Assembly (NCBI GenBank): GCA_016714365.1
Contig: JADJNH010000005.1
Location: 1,836,501 to 1,900,500, forward strand
Length of the DNA: 64,000 nucleotides
Origin: Candidatus Vicinibacter affinis
Lineage (GTDB): Bacteria > Bacteroidota > Bacteroidia > Chitinophagales > Saprospiraceae
Direction of reading: 5' to 3'
In this document: positions 25,342 to 36,000 of the stretch, one piece after another
Layout of the letters: every line of letters starts with the position of its first letter
Position numbering within the stretch: the stretch's first letter is position 1
Position numbers and translations under genes: made by a program
Notes under the pieces: generated by a model
Seen by the model: the letters and a program-made list of their open reading frames with translations, nothing else
The model's database searches: none
Told to the model about the DNA's origin: nothing

Positions 25342-27990
25342 ATGTGGGAAAATTTTAAAAAACGCTGGGCCATTTTTATTCGCGAGTTTAAACTTACGGA
25401 TATTTACAATGGAGAATCCAAGGAAGACAAACCCTGGTTTAGGAAGTTTATTGGCTTTGTCTGGAAGATGTTGTTGGCAGTTATTTTATTTTCCTATTTG
25501 CTCATCCTGATTATTTCCTTTGACAATCTTCCAACTTTTGAGGAATTGGAAAATCCAAATTACAATCAGGCAAGTCTCATCTATTCCAATGATCTGTCAG
25601 TAATGGGGAAGTTTTACAATGAGAACAGAGAGTTCTTATTGTATGACAGTCTGAATCCATATTTGGTGCAATGTCTTTTATCCACAGAAGATTCACGCTA
25701 TTATAACCATTCAGGAATAGACTCATGGGCTTTAATAAGAGTTTTTTTTAAAACTTTGCTGTTGAGTAAAGAAGAATCGGGAGGAGGAAGTACCATTACA
25801 CAGCAACTTGCAAAGCTTTTATTTGAAAGGCCAAACTTGAAAGGTAAAAGTAAATTGGTCCGGACCATGATGATGGTGCGTGTCAAATTGAAAGAATGGT
25901 TGACAGCAGTAAAACTTGAGAAAGGTTATACCAAAGAAGAAATTATAGCCATGTATCTGAATAAATTTGATTTTATTTATGAAGCACATGGGGTGCAAAC
26001 GGCCGCAAAAACTTACTTTGGGAAAGATCAAAAGGATCTTCGATTAGACGAAGCAGCCATGCTCGTAGGAATGTTGAAGAATCCTACTTTATACAATCCA
26101 AAGAAATTCCCGGATCTTGCAAAGGAAAGAAGAAACACAGTACTTGCACTCGCAGAGCAAAAAGGCGTCATTAGCAGCAAGCAATTGGAAGCGTATAAAA
26201 AGTTACCACTTGATGTTTCACTTTTCAAACGCGAGACTCACCTCGATGGGATTGCCCCTCATTTCAGAATCGAATTAGGGAAGTGGTTGAAAGATTTATT
26301 TGAACAGGATGAATACCTTAAACCCAATGGTGAAAAATACAATATTTATCAGGATGGTTTAAAAATTTATACCACCATTAATCCTGTATATCAAAGACTG
26401 GCAGAAGAAGCTGCCAGAGAACATATGGTCAATGTTCAAAAAGCTTATTTCAATGTGTGGACTAACCAGGATCCGTGGGAAAAGGTTGAAGACGATAATG
26501 ACAACATGAAACGGATCAGAAAAGATGCCCTGAATAATCTGGTTCGTGAAACAGAGCGTTATCAATTTGTGTGGAATAAATATTATGGAAAAATTATTGC
26601 ACAATTGGAAGCTGAAATTGGAAAAGTGGATGTAACGGATAGAACCATTCAAAGGTTAATAAATGAAAAATTGAAACCCGGATTCCTCAAAGAAGAGTAC
26701 AATAAAAAACAGCTCACCAAAACACAGTACGAATTTTCAAAAAAGATTCTAGAGAGCAAGCAATGGCCAATGATTCAGAAACTTTGGTCCTCATTTGAAA
26801 AAGACATGCGGGTTCAAATGACCACACCGGTAGATATGCTCATCTATGATTATGCTACCGGAGAAGAGAAGAAAGCCAAGATGGCCCCGATTGATTCCAT
26901 AAAATATCATCGGAAGCATTTGCAAATTGGTTCAATGAGTGTGGATCCTCATACCGGTGAAATAAAGACCTGGGTGGGTGGTACCAATTTCAAATATTTC
27001 AAATATGATCATGTCAATTCCAGACGACAGGTAGGATCTACATTCAAACCATTCGTATATGCAACAGCCATAGCACTTCAAAATATTTCTCCATGTAATG
27101 AGTTTCAGGATGTCCAATATACGATTCCGGCAAATGATCCTAATTTTCACTTGCCGGAAGCATGGTCACCCGGCAATGCTGAAGTATTTACCGGCGGCAA
27201 TTATAATTTGTATAAGGCCTTGGCGTATTCCAAAAATTCAATTACAGTTAAACTTGTGATACTGCTCGGAAGCGTGGAGCCTATCCGAGGCTTGCTTCAC
27301 AACATGGGCATTGACAGTACGGCAAAAAGAAGAGATGGGGGATTGTTGATTCCCAGATGGCCATCCATTGTACTGGGATCTGCTGATCTTTCAGTCTATG
27401 AAATGACCGGGGCGTATACCACATTTGCAAATGATGGTGAATATGTAAAACCTTATTTTGTTTCCAAAATTGAAGACAAAGAAGGAAGGGTGATCTATCG
27501 AAATTCTGCAATTCGGAATTTGGCACTTTCTCCAAATTATAATTATGTCATGGTAGACTTGCTCAGAAAATCAGGACAGGTTTATGGATTGAAAACTCCT
27601 GTCGGTGGTAAAACAGGAACTACTAATGATTATGTGGATGGTTGGTTTATGGGCATTACACCAAATTTAGTGGTTGGAACCTGGGTTGGAGGTGAAGATC
27701 CATGGATTAGATTTTTATCTTTAGAAAATGGTCAGGGTTCAGTTATGGCGAAACCGTTTTTTATGAAGTTTATGCATAAGTTGGAAGAAACCCCGGAAGC
27801 TGAATTTAAGACGGACGTAGATTTTGCGAGACCTAAAGGCGATATAGGCATTGAGTTAAATTGTGAAACATTTAAATCCATGATGAATTCTTTAAACATG
27901 GATAACAGTATTTTACCAAACAGCAGTACAGGTGAAGAAGACGAAATTTATGAAGAAGTCAAACCACCTCGCAAAGATGAAAATCAATAA
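25342..27990 (+). CDS. Class A penicillin-binding protein (PBP1a-type transglycosylase/transpeptidase)
   Basis: 882 aa, one N-terminal membrane anchor (about 38-60), then a GT51 glycosyltransferase domain with catalytic Glu116 in TEDSRYYNHSGID and GGGSTITQQLAK, and a transpeptidase domain with Ser566-x-x-Lys569 (GSTFKP), Ser630-Lys-Asn632 and Lys757-Thr-Gly. All three penicillin-binding motifs are intact. It polymerises and cross-links peptidoglycan in the periplasm. An insertion of about 150 residues, rich in Lys and Glu, lies between the two catalytic domains (about 365-515). It is followed after 25 bp by a small membrane protein gene. Confidence 0.93.
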   Translation: MWENFKKRWAIFIREFKLTDIYNGESKEDKPWFRKFIGFVWKMLLAVILFSYLLILIISFDNLPTFEELENPNYNQASLIYSNDLSVMGKFYNENREFLLYDSLNPYLVQCLLSTEDSRYYNHSGIDSWALIRVFFKTLLLSKEESGGGSTITQQLAKLLFERPNLKGKSKLVRTMMMVRVKLKEWLTAVKLEKGYTKEEIIAMYLNKFDFIYEAHGVQTAAKTYFGKDQKDLRLDEAAMLVGMLKNPTLYNPKKFPDLAKERRNTVLALAEQKGVISSKQLEAYKKLPLDVSLFKRETHLDGIAPHFRIELGKWLKDLFEQDEYLKPNGEKYNIYQDGLKIYTTINPVYQRLAEEAAREHMVNVQKAYFNVWTNQDPWEKVEDDNDNMKRIRKDALNNLVRETERYQFVWNKYYGKIIAQLEAEIGKVDVTDRTIQRLINEKLKPGFLKEEYNKKQLTKTQYEFSKKILESKQWPMIQKLWSSFEKDMRVQMTTPVDMLIYDYATGEEKKAKMAPIDSIKYHRKHLQIGSMSVDPHTGEIKTWVGGTNFKYFKYDHVNSRRQVGSTFKPFVYATAIALQNISPCNEFQDVQYTIPANDPNFHLPEAWSPGNAEVFTGGNYNLYKALAYSKNSITVKLVILLGSVEPIRGLLHNMGIDSTAKRRDGGLLIPRWPSIVLGSADLSVYEMTGAYTTFANDGEYVKPYFVSKIEDKEGRVIYRNSAIRNLALSPNYNYVMVDLLRKSGQVYGLKTPVGGKTGTTNDYVDGWFMGITPNLVVGTWVGGEDPWIRFLSLENGQGSVMAKPFFMKFMHKLEETPEAEFKTDVDFARPKGDIGIELNCETFKSMMNSLNMDNSILPNSSTGEEDEIYEEVKPPRKDENQ

Positions 27991-28015
27991 TTTTTCTAAT
28001 TAAAGATCTTTAATA

Positions 28016-28357
28016 ATGTACCCTTATAGAATTAATTTATTTCTCGCAGTCGCTTTGGTAATGTTGGGTCTATGGAGTTTTCAGGCTTCAGGAAGGGATA
28101 ATCATACTTTGATTGTCCCGGCATTAGGAATATTGTTGTCATTTTTTCACAGGCCTTTACTCAATGCCCCGGAAAGATTTTTTAAAATCGTGATAGCCCT
28201 TACCGGAATCATCTTTCTCACCTTGTTGCTACCGTTAAAAAATAGTCTTGAAAGCGGCCATCAAATGGGTACCTTGAGGGTTGCACTCATGCTCATCTGC
28301 ACAGCTGCTGCACTTGTGATGTATTATAAAATTTGGAGACTTCAAAAAAGCCTGTAA
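28016..28357 (+). CDS. Small integral membrane protein
   Basis: 113 aa with four hydrophobic segments (about 6-24, 35-52, 60-78 and 88-106) joined by short polar loops. No known family motif. Its start lies 25 bp behind the penicillin-binding protein gene, so it is probably in that transcript. Function unknown. Confidence 0.65.
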   Translation: MYPYRINLFLAVALVMLGLWSFQASGRDNHTLIVPALGILLSFFHRPLLNAPERFFKIVIALTGIIFLTLLLPLKNSLESGHQMGTLRVALMLICTAAALVMYYKIWRLQKSL

Positions 28358-28408
28358 ACCAAAATCAATTTGTCTTGATTCAGGTCTAATGTTTGATATT
28401 AGAGAAGT

Positions 28409-29536
28409 TTATAAATTTCCTCTGATTTCCTGTTCGCGTTCAATGGCTTCAAAAAGTGCTTTGAAATTTCCTTTTCCAAATGACTTTGCTCCTTTGCGCT
28501 GAATAATTTCAAAGAAAACAGTGGGTCTGTCTTGAAGTGGTTTTGTAAATATTTGGAGTAAGTATCCATCCTCATCTCGATCAATAAGTATGTTCAACTT
28601 TTTAAGATCTTCTAGATTTTCATCTATTTGTCCGACCCTGTCCATTACATCTTCATAGTAAACTTCCGGAACATATAGAAAATCTATTCCATTCTCCCGT
28701 AGCATGCTCACCGTCTGGAGTATATTGTCGGTGGCAATGGCAATATGTTGAACCCCGGCGCCATTGTAAAATTCAAGGTATTCATCAATTTGGGATTTCT
28801 TTAATCCCTGTGCGGGTTCGTTGATTGGGAATTTGATATATCCATTTCCATTTGCTACCACTTTGCTCATCAGTGCGGTGTATTTAGTAGAAATGTCTTT
28901 GTCATCAAAAGTGATTAATAATTTGAAACCTAATACCTCTTGGTAAAACTGAACCCATTTATTCATTGATCCCAGTTCAACATTCCCGACACAATGATCC
29001 ACATATTTCAGGCCCGTAGAAACTACATGCTTTAATCCGGATTTAGATACATACCCTGGTAAAAAGGAACCATTGTAATTTTTACGCTCCACCAAAGTAT
29101 GAATGGTATCTCCGTATGTCTTAATAGAAGCCATCACAACTTCTCCAAATTCGTCTTTAAATGTTTGGGGCTCAAATGCGATTTCAGCTCCTTTATCGAC
29201 AGCCAGTTGGAAAGCTTGCTTGGCATCATCTACCCACAAGGCAAGTACTTTAACACCATCCCCATGAAGTTGTACATGCTTGCTAATTTCATGATCTGGT
29301 TTGTAAGCAGAGGTCAGTACAAACCTGATTTTATCCTGCTGGAGTACATAGGAACAAAGATCCTTAGATCCGGTCTCCGGACCTTTATAAGCTACCATTT
29401 CGAAACCAAATGCATGCTGGTAAAAATGTGCCGCTTGTTTTGCATTACCAACATAAAATTCAATGTGGTCAGTTCCTAATATTGGAAATGTATCGTGAGT
29501 AGATTCGTTGGATTGAATTTTTGTCGCTACCTGCAT
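28409..29536 (-). CDS. hppD: 4-hydroxyphenylpyruvate dioxygenase
   Basis: 375 aa, normal for the family. It turns 4-hydroxyphenylpyruvate into homogentisate, the second step of tyrosine breakdown, with Fe(II) and O2. Two vicinal-oxygen-chelate halves are present; the iron ligands are His181 (DHCVGNVE), His264 (HIAIATDN) and Glu343 (FFEIIQRKG). The C-terminal helix ends IEREQEIRGNL, as in bacterial HPPDs. No homogentisate dioxygenase gene is next to it. A TATATTTG box lies upstream on the minus strand (29587-29594). Confidence 0.95.
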   Translation of the reverse strand: MQVATKIQSNESTHDTFPILGTDHIEFYVGNAKQAAHFYQHAFGFEMVAYKGPETGSKDLCSYVLQQDKIRFVLTSAYKPDHEISKHVQLHGDGVKVLALWVDDAKQAFQLAVDKGAEIAFEPQTFKDEFGEVVMASIKTYGDTIHTLVERKNYNGSFLPGYVSKSGLKHVVSTGLKYVDHCVGNVELGSMNKWVQFYQEVLGFKLLITFDDKDISTKYTALMSKVVANGNGYIKFPINEPAQGLKKSQIDEYLEFYNGAGVQHIAIATDNILQTVSMLRENGIDFLYVPEVYYEDVMDRVGQIDENLEDLKKLNILIDRDEDGYLLQIFTKPLQDRPTVFFEIIQRKGAKSFGKGNFKALFEAIEREQEIRGNL

Positions 29537-29650
29537 GATTCCTGTTTTATTGATTTGATAAGGTAAAAGGTAAAAAATAAGATATGCAAATATACATCAT
29601 GACTCAACAAGATTAACCCGCGTTCACAAAAGTGTTTTAGCATAAAAAAA

Positions 29651-29679
29651 AAACTCCGCTTCTGAAAGGAGCGGAGTTT
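29651..29679 (-). terminator. Rho-independent terminator of the histone-like gene
   Basis: A perfect 10-bp stem, AAACTCCGCT (29651-29660) with AGCGGAGTTT (29670-29679), loop of 9. Read on the minus strand it is followed by a run of T. It lies 22 bp behind the stop of the repeat protein gene. Confidence 0.85.
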
Positions 29680-29700
29680 TTATAAAGATTTAAAAAAATC

Positions 29701-30435
29701 CTAAGATTCCATAGTCGGAGTCATTACTTCAGTTACTTCAACTGGAGCTACAACTTCGGCCTTTTTTCTGCCACGGCTAGCCGTTCTTTTTTTAGGAGCT
29801 GCTTTTTTAGCGGTTGCCTTTTTAGGAGCTGCTTTTTTAGCGGTTGCCTTTTTAGGAGCTGCTTTTTTAGCGGTTGCTTTTTTAGGAGCTGCTTTTTTAG
29901 CAGTTGCTTTTTTAGGAGCTGCCTTTTTAGCGGTTGCCTTTTTAGGAGCTGCTTTTTTAGCGGTTGCCTTTTTAGGAGCTGCTTTTTTAGCGGTTGCCTT
30001 TTTAGGAGCTGCTTTTTTAGCGGTTGCCTTTTTAGGAGCTGCTTTTTTAGCGGTTGCCTTTTTAGGAGCTGCTTTTTTAGCGGTTGCCTTTTTAGGAGCT
30101 GCTTTTTTAGCGGTTGCCTTTTTAGGAGCTGCTTTTTTAGCGGTTGCCTTTTTAGGAGCTGCTTTTTTAGGAGCTGCTTTTTTAGCAGTTGCTTTTTTAG
30201 GAGCTGCTTTTTTAGCAGTTGCTTTTTTAGGAGCTGCTTTTTTAGCAGTTGCCTTTTTAGGAGCTGCTTTTTTAGCAGCAGCTTTAGGAGCTGCTTTTTT
30301 AGCAGTTGCCTTTTTTGCAGTAGTTTTCTTAGCAGCAGTTTTCTTCGCTGTTGCTGTCTTTCCGCTTTTTGCAGCAGGTTTTTTAGCAGCAGCTTTTTTA
30401 CCTGTTGACTTTTTTGCACTACTTGTAGTTGCCAT
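29701..30435 (-). CDS. Histone H1-like Lys/Ala/Pro repeat protein
   Basis: 244 aa, almost only Lys, Ala, Pro and Thr. After a MATTSSAKKSTGKK start, about fifteen copies of the decapeptide KKATAKKAAP follow (residues about 52-215), with one shortened KKAAP unit. Then comes a short basic KRTASRGRKK and an acidic tail (VVAPVEVTEVMTPTMES). Such proteins resemble eukaryotic H1 tails and bacterial AlgP/HctB-like proteins and probably bind DNA or RNA by charge. The 30-bp DNA repeat keeps all frames open, which creates a long meaningless overlapping frame. A promoter (30508-30537) and terminator frame it as a single-gene unit. Confidence 0.85.
   Translation of the reverse strand: MATTSSAKKSTGKKAAAKKPAAKSGKTATAKKTAAKKTTAKKATAKKAAPKAAAKKAAPKKATAKKAAPKKATAKKAAPKKATAKKAAPKKAAPKKATAKKAAPKKATAKKAAPKKATAKKAAPKKATAKKAAPKKATAKKAAPKKATAKKAAPKKATAKKAAPKKATAKKAAPKKATAKKAAPKKATAKKAAPKKATAKKAAPKKATAKKAAPKKRTASRGRKKAEVVAPVEVTEVMTPTMES
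29780..30290 (-). repeat. 30-bp tandem repeat array inside the histone-like gene
   Basis: On the plus strand the unit is read as TTAGGAGCTGCTTTTTTAGC plus GGTTGCCTTT, repeated head to tail with few substitutions (GCGG/GCAG, GCC/GCT). The unit is a multiple of three, so copy-number change by slippage or recombination would preserve the frame. One unit boundary near 30160-30175 is shortened by 15 bp. Confidence 0.85.
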
Positions 30436-30758
30436 GTTTAATCAATTTAGTTAACAAAATTAAATTTCAAATTTAAAAAATTGCATCCACTGATACAATT
30501 ATCATATCAAAGGTATGACATTTTTTATATATGCAAATATTTTTTAATATTTTTTTAGTCAAAATGACTTGTTTTTTTAAAAATTATTGTTAATTGATGC
30601 AAATATTTCAATTCTGTTGTCTTGTAATGATTATTAAGCATGTCAATTGATAAGCTATTTCATTTTTTTTAGTTGATACTGCCCGGCAGAAAAGAGTTAT
30701 TTAAGTTTTTAGTTTTCCAAATTTAGTGATGGATGTGCATTCGTATTCATTTGATTTG
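30436..30758. other. AT-rich intergenic region
   Basis: 323 bp without a plausible gene. It holds the promoter of the histone-like gene (30508-30537) and homopolymer A/T tracts. The last part lies downstream of the HhH protein gene. No clear hairpin terminator for that gene was found. Confidence 0.6.
30508..30537 (-). promoter_or_regulatory. Promoter of the histone-like gene
   Basis: On the minus strand: TTTG (30537-30534), an 18-bp spacer, then TACCTTTG (30515-30508). This matches the Bacteroidota consensus and gives a leader of roughly 65-70 nt before the ATG at 30435. Confidence 0.6.
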
Positions 30759-32816
30759 TCAAAATGAATAATTCAATTGCATACGAATTCCTTTCTGGAC
30801 GGGAGCTAAATCTGATTTTAAGGACCCGGATAATGGCGAGTTTTGGTGTTGCATTCTGTACGAGAGTCGGACTTCAATTGAAAAATTCTTTTCCGATTTA
30901 TACTTTAAATTCAAGTAGCACATGCTTCCTTTTCCAGAATTGGAAGGTACCGAATATGCATACAAGACATCGTTTTCGTAAGCATAAATTCTACTGTTGT
31001 AAGAATCAGTATCAAATATACACCATCTGATATTTCCTGAAAAGGCCTGTCCCAGGCTCTTGTACAGCAGGTCAACATAAATCATCACACCCTGATCTTC
31101 GGAATTGTTTTTGCAAAATGTGTGCCATTCAAGTCTGGATCTCCAGGTCCAATCGCTGCTGATTTTCTGCTCAAGATGAATTCTGAAATTTTGATTTTTT
31201 ACGGTAACCAATGTATTTTCCTTTCCTTGTATTTGATTTTCCTGACGTTCTCTCATACTGAATTGAGCATAGCTAAACCACTTTTTACGTTTGACATATT
31301 GTAATCGTGCTGCCCATTCTTTACCATCGGAGGGGAGATCTGATGTATATTTTAACCAGGGAACATTCCAATTTTCAAAGTGAATATTGCATTGAAGCTC
31401 TTTATTCACCATTAGATTTATTCCGGTGAACAGACCAGTTTCATTTTGACTCTTGCCGGTCACCGATATAGTTTGACTTTGGAATGCATTGAATGTAGGA
31501 CTGAATTTGCGGAATATAAAAACTGCATCCGCCTTTTTGGCCAAGCCAATCAAAAGGCCATTTAAAGTGGCGAATCCCAATTTTAGATCTGTGGCAGTCT
31601 CGCCAAATAACAAAATGTTTCTTATCTGATGTTGATAGTAGCCTGTGAAATGTAATTGTTCTGCGCTTCTCTGTTGGTACAATTGATAGGGACTCCCATT
31701 CCTGAGTTTATCTTTTCCCAGTCTACTGTAGACACCAGCAAAACCAATGTTCCCCATGCTGTGACGAAAATTCATAGATACCCCGGATTGTAAAATATCC
31801 AGGGCGTTATGATCTGATAATTCTGCTTTATTCCGATGTAATCCGGAGGAGAGAATACTTGTGTACGAATTCGTATAGCCTGATTTTTCAAGTGAATCCG
31901 GATTCGATAAATTGGCATCGACTTTTGTTTTTGAGAAAAATAGACTCGAACTGACATATCTGCTGAGCCTTAATTGAAGGGCAATGCCTCGCAGCATTTG
32001 ATTTTCCTGCACTGAGTTATAAGGACCTAAATACTCAGCAGGTTTTACCATAGATCCATATTCTGAAGTCCCTGTTGGTTGAAATGCATTGTCTAAAATG
32101 AGTCCTTGCCCAATTCTATAACGGTAATCTCCAAGGGCAATTTTTTCTAACCGCGGAGTAATTCTTTCCAAAAAAATATGTCCTGAAAGATAATCAACTC
32201 CCGATTTTTTCGATTTCGACCAAAGGACTTCACCTGCATCTTTTTCAGCCAACAGCCCATATGAAAAATACCCTGACCTCGAATGCCGCAATCTAAAAAA
32301 CAACTTGTCTTGTGAACCCAAATAGCTTTTGTCAGATGAATTGTTTGAGGTTTCATCTTCGGTAGTGCTGACCGATTTACCCCATCTTAAGGTAAGCTGT
32401 GATTTACCATCCAGGAAATGTGAATTCCAAAATGAATTTAATTTTGGCCGGCTCTCTAAACTAAAGACCTTTATGAGCAGCCTGACTTTTTCAATACCAA
32501 TACCAGGTATGCTTTGAATCTCCAATAGTGAACTGAGTGGACTGTGATGATCGAAATATTCAATGAGTGATTTTTTTTCCTGACTGGTCAGCCATGAAAT
32601 GGATGCAAGATTTTCAATGGTACAGCCTGAAACCTGTATTGGATTTTTAACCAGATCTGCAAATGTCAAGGATTCTGGAATCTCTTCACTCCATAAATTA
32701 ACTTCCTCTTCCTTGCTCCAACTGGGTTCAGGTTCAAAAATTGCATCTTCCTGGGCGTTTAAGGTATTCCAAAAAAGGCAATAAATAACGGCGATGCCGA
32801 TAATGAAAGGTCTCAT
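30759..32816 (-). CDS. Secreted/outer-membrane protein with N-terminal helix-hairpin-helix motif
   Basis: 685 aa. After a signal peptide (1-21, ending LNAQ) comes a helix-hairpin-helix unit (about 85-115: LLEIQSIPGIGIEKVRLLIK), the ComEA/radical-SAM type of HhH motif. From about 135 the chain is made of alternating amphipathic strands with aromatic girdle residues (RLRHSRSGYFSYGLLAEKDA, FSYAQFSMRERQEN) ending in NYSF, which suggests an outer-membrane beta-barrel. The family is widespread in Bacteroidota; a role in DNA passage or binding is a guess based on the HhH motif. A promoter candidate lies 23 bases upstream. Confidence 0.75.
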   Translation of the reverse strand: MRPFIIGIAVIYCLFWNTLNAQEDAIFEPEPSWSKEEEVNLWSEEIPESLTFADLVKNPIQVSGCTIENLASISWLTSQEKKSLIEYFDHHSPLSSLLEIQSIPGIGIEKVRLLIKVFSLESRPKLNSFWNSHFLDGKSQLTLRWGKSVSTTEDETSNNSSDKSYLGSQDKLFFRLRHSRSGYFSYGLLAEKDAGEVLWSKSKKSGVDYLSGHIFLERITPRLEKIALGDYRYRIGQGLILDNAFQPTGTSEYGSMVKPAEYLGPYNSVQENQMLRGIALQLRLSRYVSSSLFFSKTKVDANLSNPDSLEKSGYTNSYTSILSSGLHRNKAELSDHNALDILQSGVSMNFRHSMGNIGFAGVYSRLGKDKLRNGSPYQLYQQRSAEQLHFTGYYQHQIRNILLFGETATDLKLGFATLNGLLIGLAKKADAVFIFRKFSPTFNAFQSQTISVTGKSQNETGLFTGINLMVNKELQCNIHFENWNVPWLKYTSDLPSDGKEWAARLQYVKRKKWFSYAQFSMRERQENQIQGKENTLVTVKNQNFRIHLEQKISSDWTWRSRLEWHTFCKNNSEDQGVMIYVDLLYKSLGQAFSGNIRWCIFDTDSYNSRIYAYENDVLYAYSVPSNSGKGSMCYLNLKYKSEKNFSIEVRLSYRMQHQNSPLSGSLKSDLAPVQKGIRMQLNYSF

Positions 32817-32838
32817 AGGTGTTAAGGTGTGTGTGCAA

Positions 32839-32867
32839 CAAATGTAAGAAAAACCTTAAAATGCAAA
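32839..32867 (-). promoter_or_regulatory. Candidate promoter of the HhH protein gene
   Basis: On the minus strand: TTTG (32867-32864), 17 bp, TACATTTG (32846-32839). The spacer is slightly shorter than the usual 19-21 bp. Confidence 0.45.
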
Positions 32868-33027
32868 AAGGATTGTCTGATATTTATTGCGGAGTACCAG
32901 CCGGATTTCTTTTTTTGCAAAAAAAAATCTCCGGACTTTCCTACATATCCAAACTTACCGATTCAAAAAAAATGTAGAAAAGTAGGCGGATTTAAACATC
33001 AATAAAAGTGCTCTTGCCTTTTATAAT

Positions 33028-36000
33028 TTATCTGACCAGATTAATATCGCCATAAATTGTTCGTCCGGATTCTTTGATTTTGAGGTAAAAAACAAACGTC
33101 CCTGGATTCAGCGGAAGCCCCTTGAAGGTGCCGTCCCAGCCAATTTGAGAACCAATAGAAACATTATTTTCTTCATAAATCAATTCACCCCACCGGTCGA
33201 ATATGTTTAATTTTTCAATGGTCAAATTGGGGTTCTTCCCAAATATTTTAAATCGATCGTTTACCTGATCTCCATTAGGTGAAAATCCGGTAGGTGTAAA
33301 AATATCAGTATCACTTTGTATGATAACTTTAATTGAAAGACTTATCTGGCAACCATTTTCGTCTGTCAAAACCAAAGTATAATCAGTGGAGATTGAGGGA
33401 GAGGCCACCGGATTTAAGCAATCTGAACATGTCAAGCCGGTGGATGGAAACCATTGAACTTGTGATGGAATAAAATCTGGATTGACAAGAAAGCTTACTT
33501 TCTCCCCTGAGTTGATTTGATAAACCTGGATGTAGTCAACCTTTAATTCCTGGTAGTTAAGACTGATTTCTACCAGTGAATCGCAACCAGTTCCATTGGG
33601 AACTTTAATTTTTTCAAACCCATTTCGGTTACTTTCATTATAAAGAGTTCCATTTATTAGAATGCTCTCACCTATACATAATGTGGTATCCAATCGACCA
33701 TTTGGTGTATTGATTAAATTGACCTGCACATCCACAATACTGTCGCATCCGCCCTGTGCCCCACCGAATAAGGTATCCAGACTCACTAGATTATTATCAT
33801 AATATTTTCGGTTACCTATTTTCAAAGTATCCCCTTGACATAAATCCGTGCGAATTATTTCTTTGATCTCGGACCGAAATGTAAGATCAATTCGAACTGT
33901 TGAATCACAACCGTTTTGTCCGGCACCTTTGATTAGTTCAAGTCCTCGTGGATTTGACTGGTTGTAAGTTTTACCATTTACAGTAATAGATTGGCCATTG
34001 CACAAGGTCTTTTGTAAATCAAAAACCGATTCCGGATAAAAGCTGATTTGAATGTCCACAGTGCTGTCACATCCATAAAAAGAGGCAGCTTTAAGAGTTT
34101 CTTTAAGTCCCGGATTGTTTTGGTCAAATCTAATTCCATTTATTAAAATGAAATCCCCAAAACATAAATTTCTTCTAAAAACAAATGAGGACACTGGTAA
34201 TAAAACCAATTTAGTATGTACCAGACTGTCACATCCATTTTGTGCAGCGGCTATCAATGTATCAATTCCTTCAAGCCGGTTTTCATCATACACACTGCCA
34301 TTAATGGTTAATCTTGTTCCAGGGCAGATGCCAACGGAATAATCCGTCTGAGGACTTTTGAAATACTGAAGTTCCAAGTCGATTATACTGTCACAACCCT
34401 CGGATGAGGCTGCTGTTAAGACTTCGCGACCTTTTGGATGCAATTGATCATAACGTGTATTATTTACGACTATAAAATCTCCTTCACATAAATTAAGGGA
34501 GATTTTTGTGTTTATAACAGGGCGGAAAGAAAGGTCAATGTTGACGATTGAATCGCAATTAGTTTGCAGTACAGATTTTAAAATCTCCCGACCTTTTGGT
34601 CGATTGATGTTGTATACATTGCCACCAATCAATAAAGAATCGCCTGCACATAAATTGCTTTGGGTAAAATTAGTTTCAGGCAATGGATCGATGGTCACTA
34701 CTACCGGTTTTTCGTCGTTGCAGGCATCCTGATTTTTAGCATAGGCAAACAAGTTTGTAGAAAATCGTATAGTATCTCCAGAATTGAATTTTTGTCCCGT
34801 GCCATTTGGACCGGTGTAATAGGAGGCATCCGAAGGAATGTTTTTACCATTGATAACCGGAAGTACATAGTAGGAGCAATTGATAAGTTCGGTCAAAGGA
34901 TCAATTTCAATTCCTGGATTTACGGTAATACTAAAAGCGGCAAAATCTTTTGGGCAAACTTTTCCATCTCCCGTCTCATATATAATTTCAAACATGCCGG
35001 GACCGGACTTTGATGAATTCCAAATTGAATTTGTGAAGGCCCCTGTAGTTGAAGTATCTCTCCAAATGCCGCCTGAATTAAAATTACGCCTCAGACTATC
35101 CAAATTCAGCAATTCATTTTCGCAGATGGTTACAGAAGAATCAAGACCTGCTGAAAGCGCATTAACCACTTCAATAAATATTTCTGAACTGTCATTTGGA
35201 CATGGAGCCTGAGCACTCAAAAGATAGGTGAAATTAAATGTCTTGCCATTTTGGTTGGTGGAGTTAAAATTAGATCCAACCAATGTATTGGTATTTCCTC
35301 GGTCGATAAAAATTCCTCCCGGGGTAGCTCCTGCCAACAAAGTATTAAGATCTAAAATATTACCCTGGCAAACTGATCCGGTATAATCCTGTCCGGCATC
35401 AACAGGAGTTGAAAGCAAAATATTAAAACTGTCTTCTGCCTCGCAACCTGAATTAACATCGTACAAATAGATTTTTTCAGATTGAAATAAAGTATCATTT
35501 GCTTTATAAATTTTACCTGAACCTCGTTCACCTGTGGAATATACTTCATTGCCAGAGAGACGGTTCCCATTGATTTGATCAAGTATGAAATATCCACATG
35601 CTGTGGTGTCATTTTGATGATTAAACTGTGGAGTAGGATTTGCTTTCAGCACAACTAACACCGGTTTTGAAAAGCAGTTTCCGTCTAATGTAAAACCATA
35701 TAAGGTGTCGTCTGCTGATACATACGGTGACCGGACCAGTTTCTTTAACAAGCTGTCTTCTGAAAATCCAACAAACAATCCGTTGCCACCATTCACCAGA
35801 TTTCGGATGTCATCTAAATTAAAAATTGCCTTTCCGCTGGAATCTGCACATTTCACCAACTCAACAGGAAAAGCTTTGGGTCTTGAAATGGGTTCAAGAA
35901 TTATCTGTACAAGATTTGAAAGGCATGCATCCTTACTCGCATAGGCATATATGGTATCCTTACGAGAGATTGATAGGGGAGGTTGAATTAGTTTTTGAGC

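Noticed and set aside
29780..30290. Regular 30-bp repeats considered as a CRISPR array
   Set aside because: The units are contiguous with no unique spacers, and they encode a low-complexity protein.
29748..30419. A 223-residue minus-strand frame rich in KKQLLKRQPL, overlapping the histone-like gene
   Set aside because: It is the out-of-frame reading of the 30-bp repeat, which leaves every frame open. It lacks a sensible start and has no protein-like variation.
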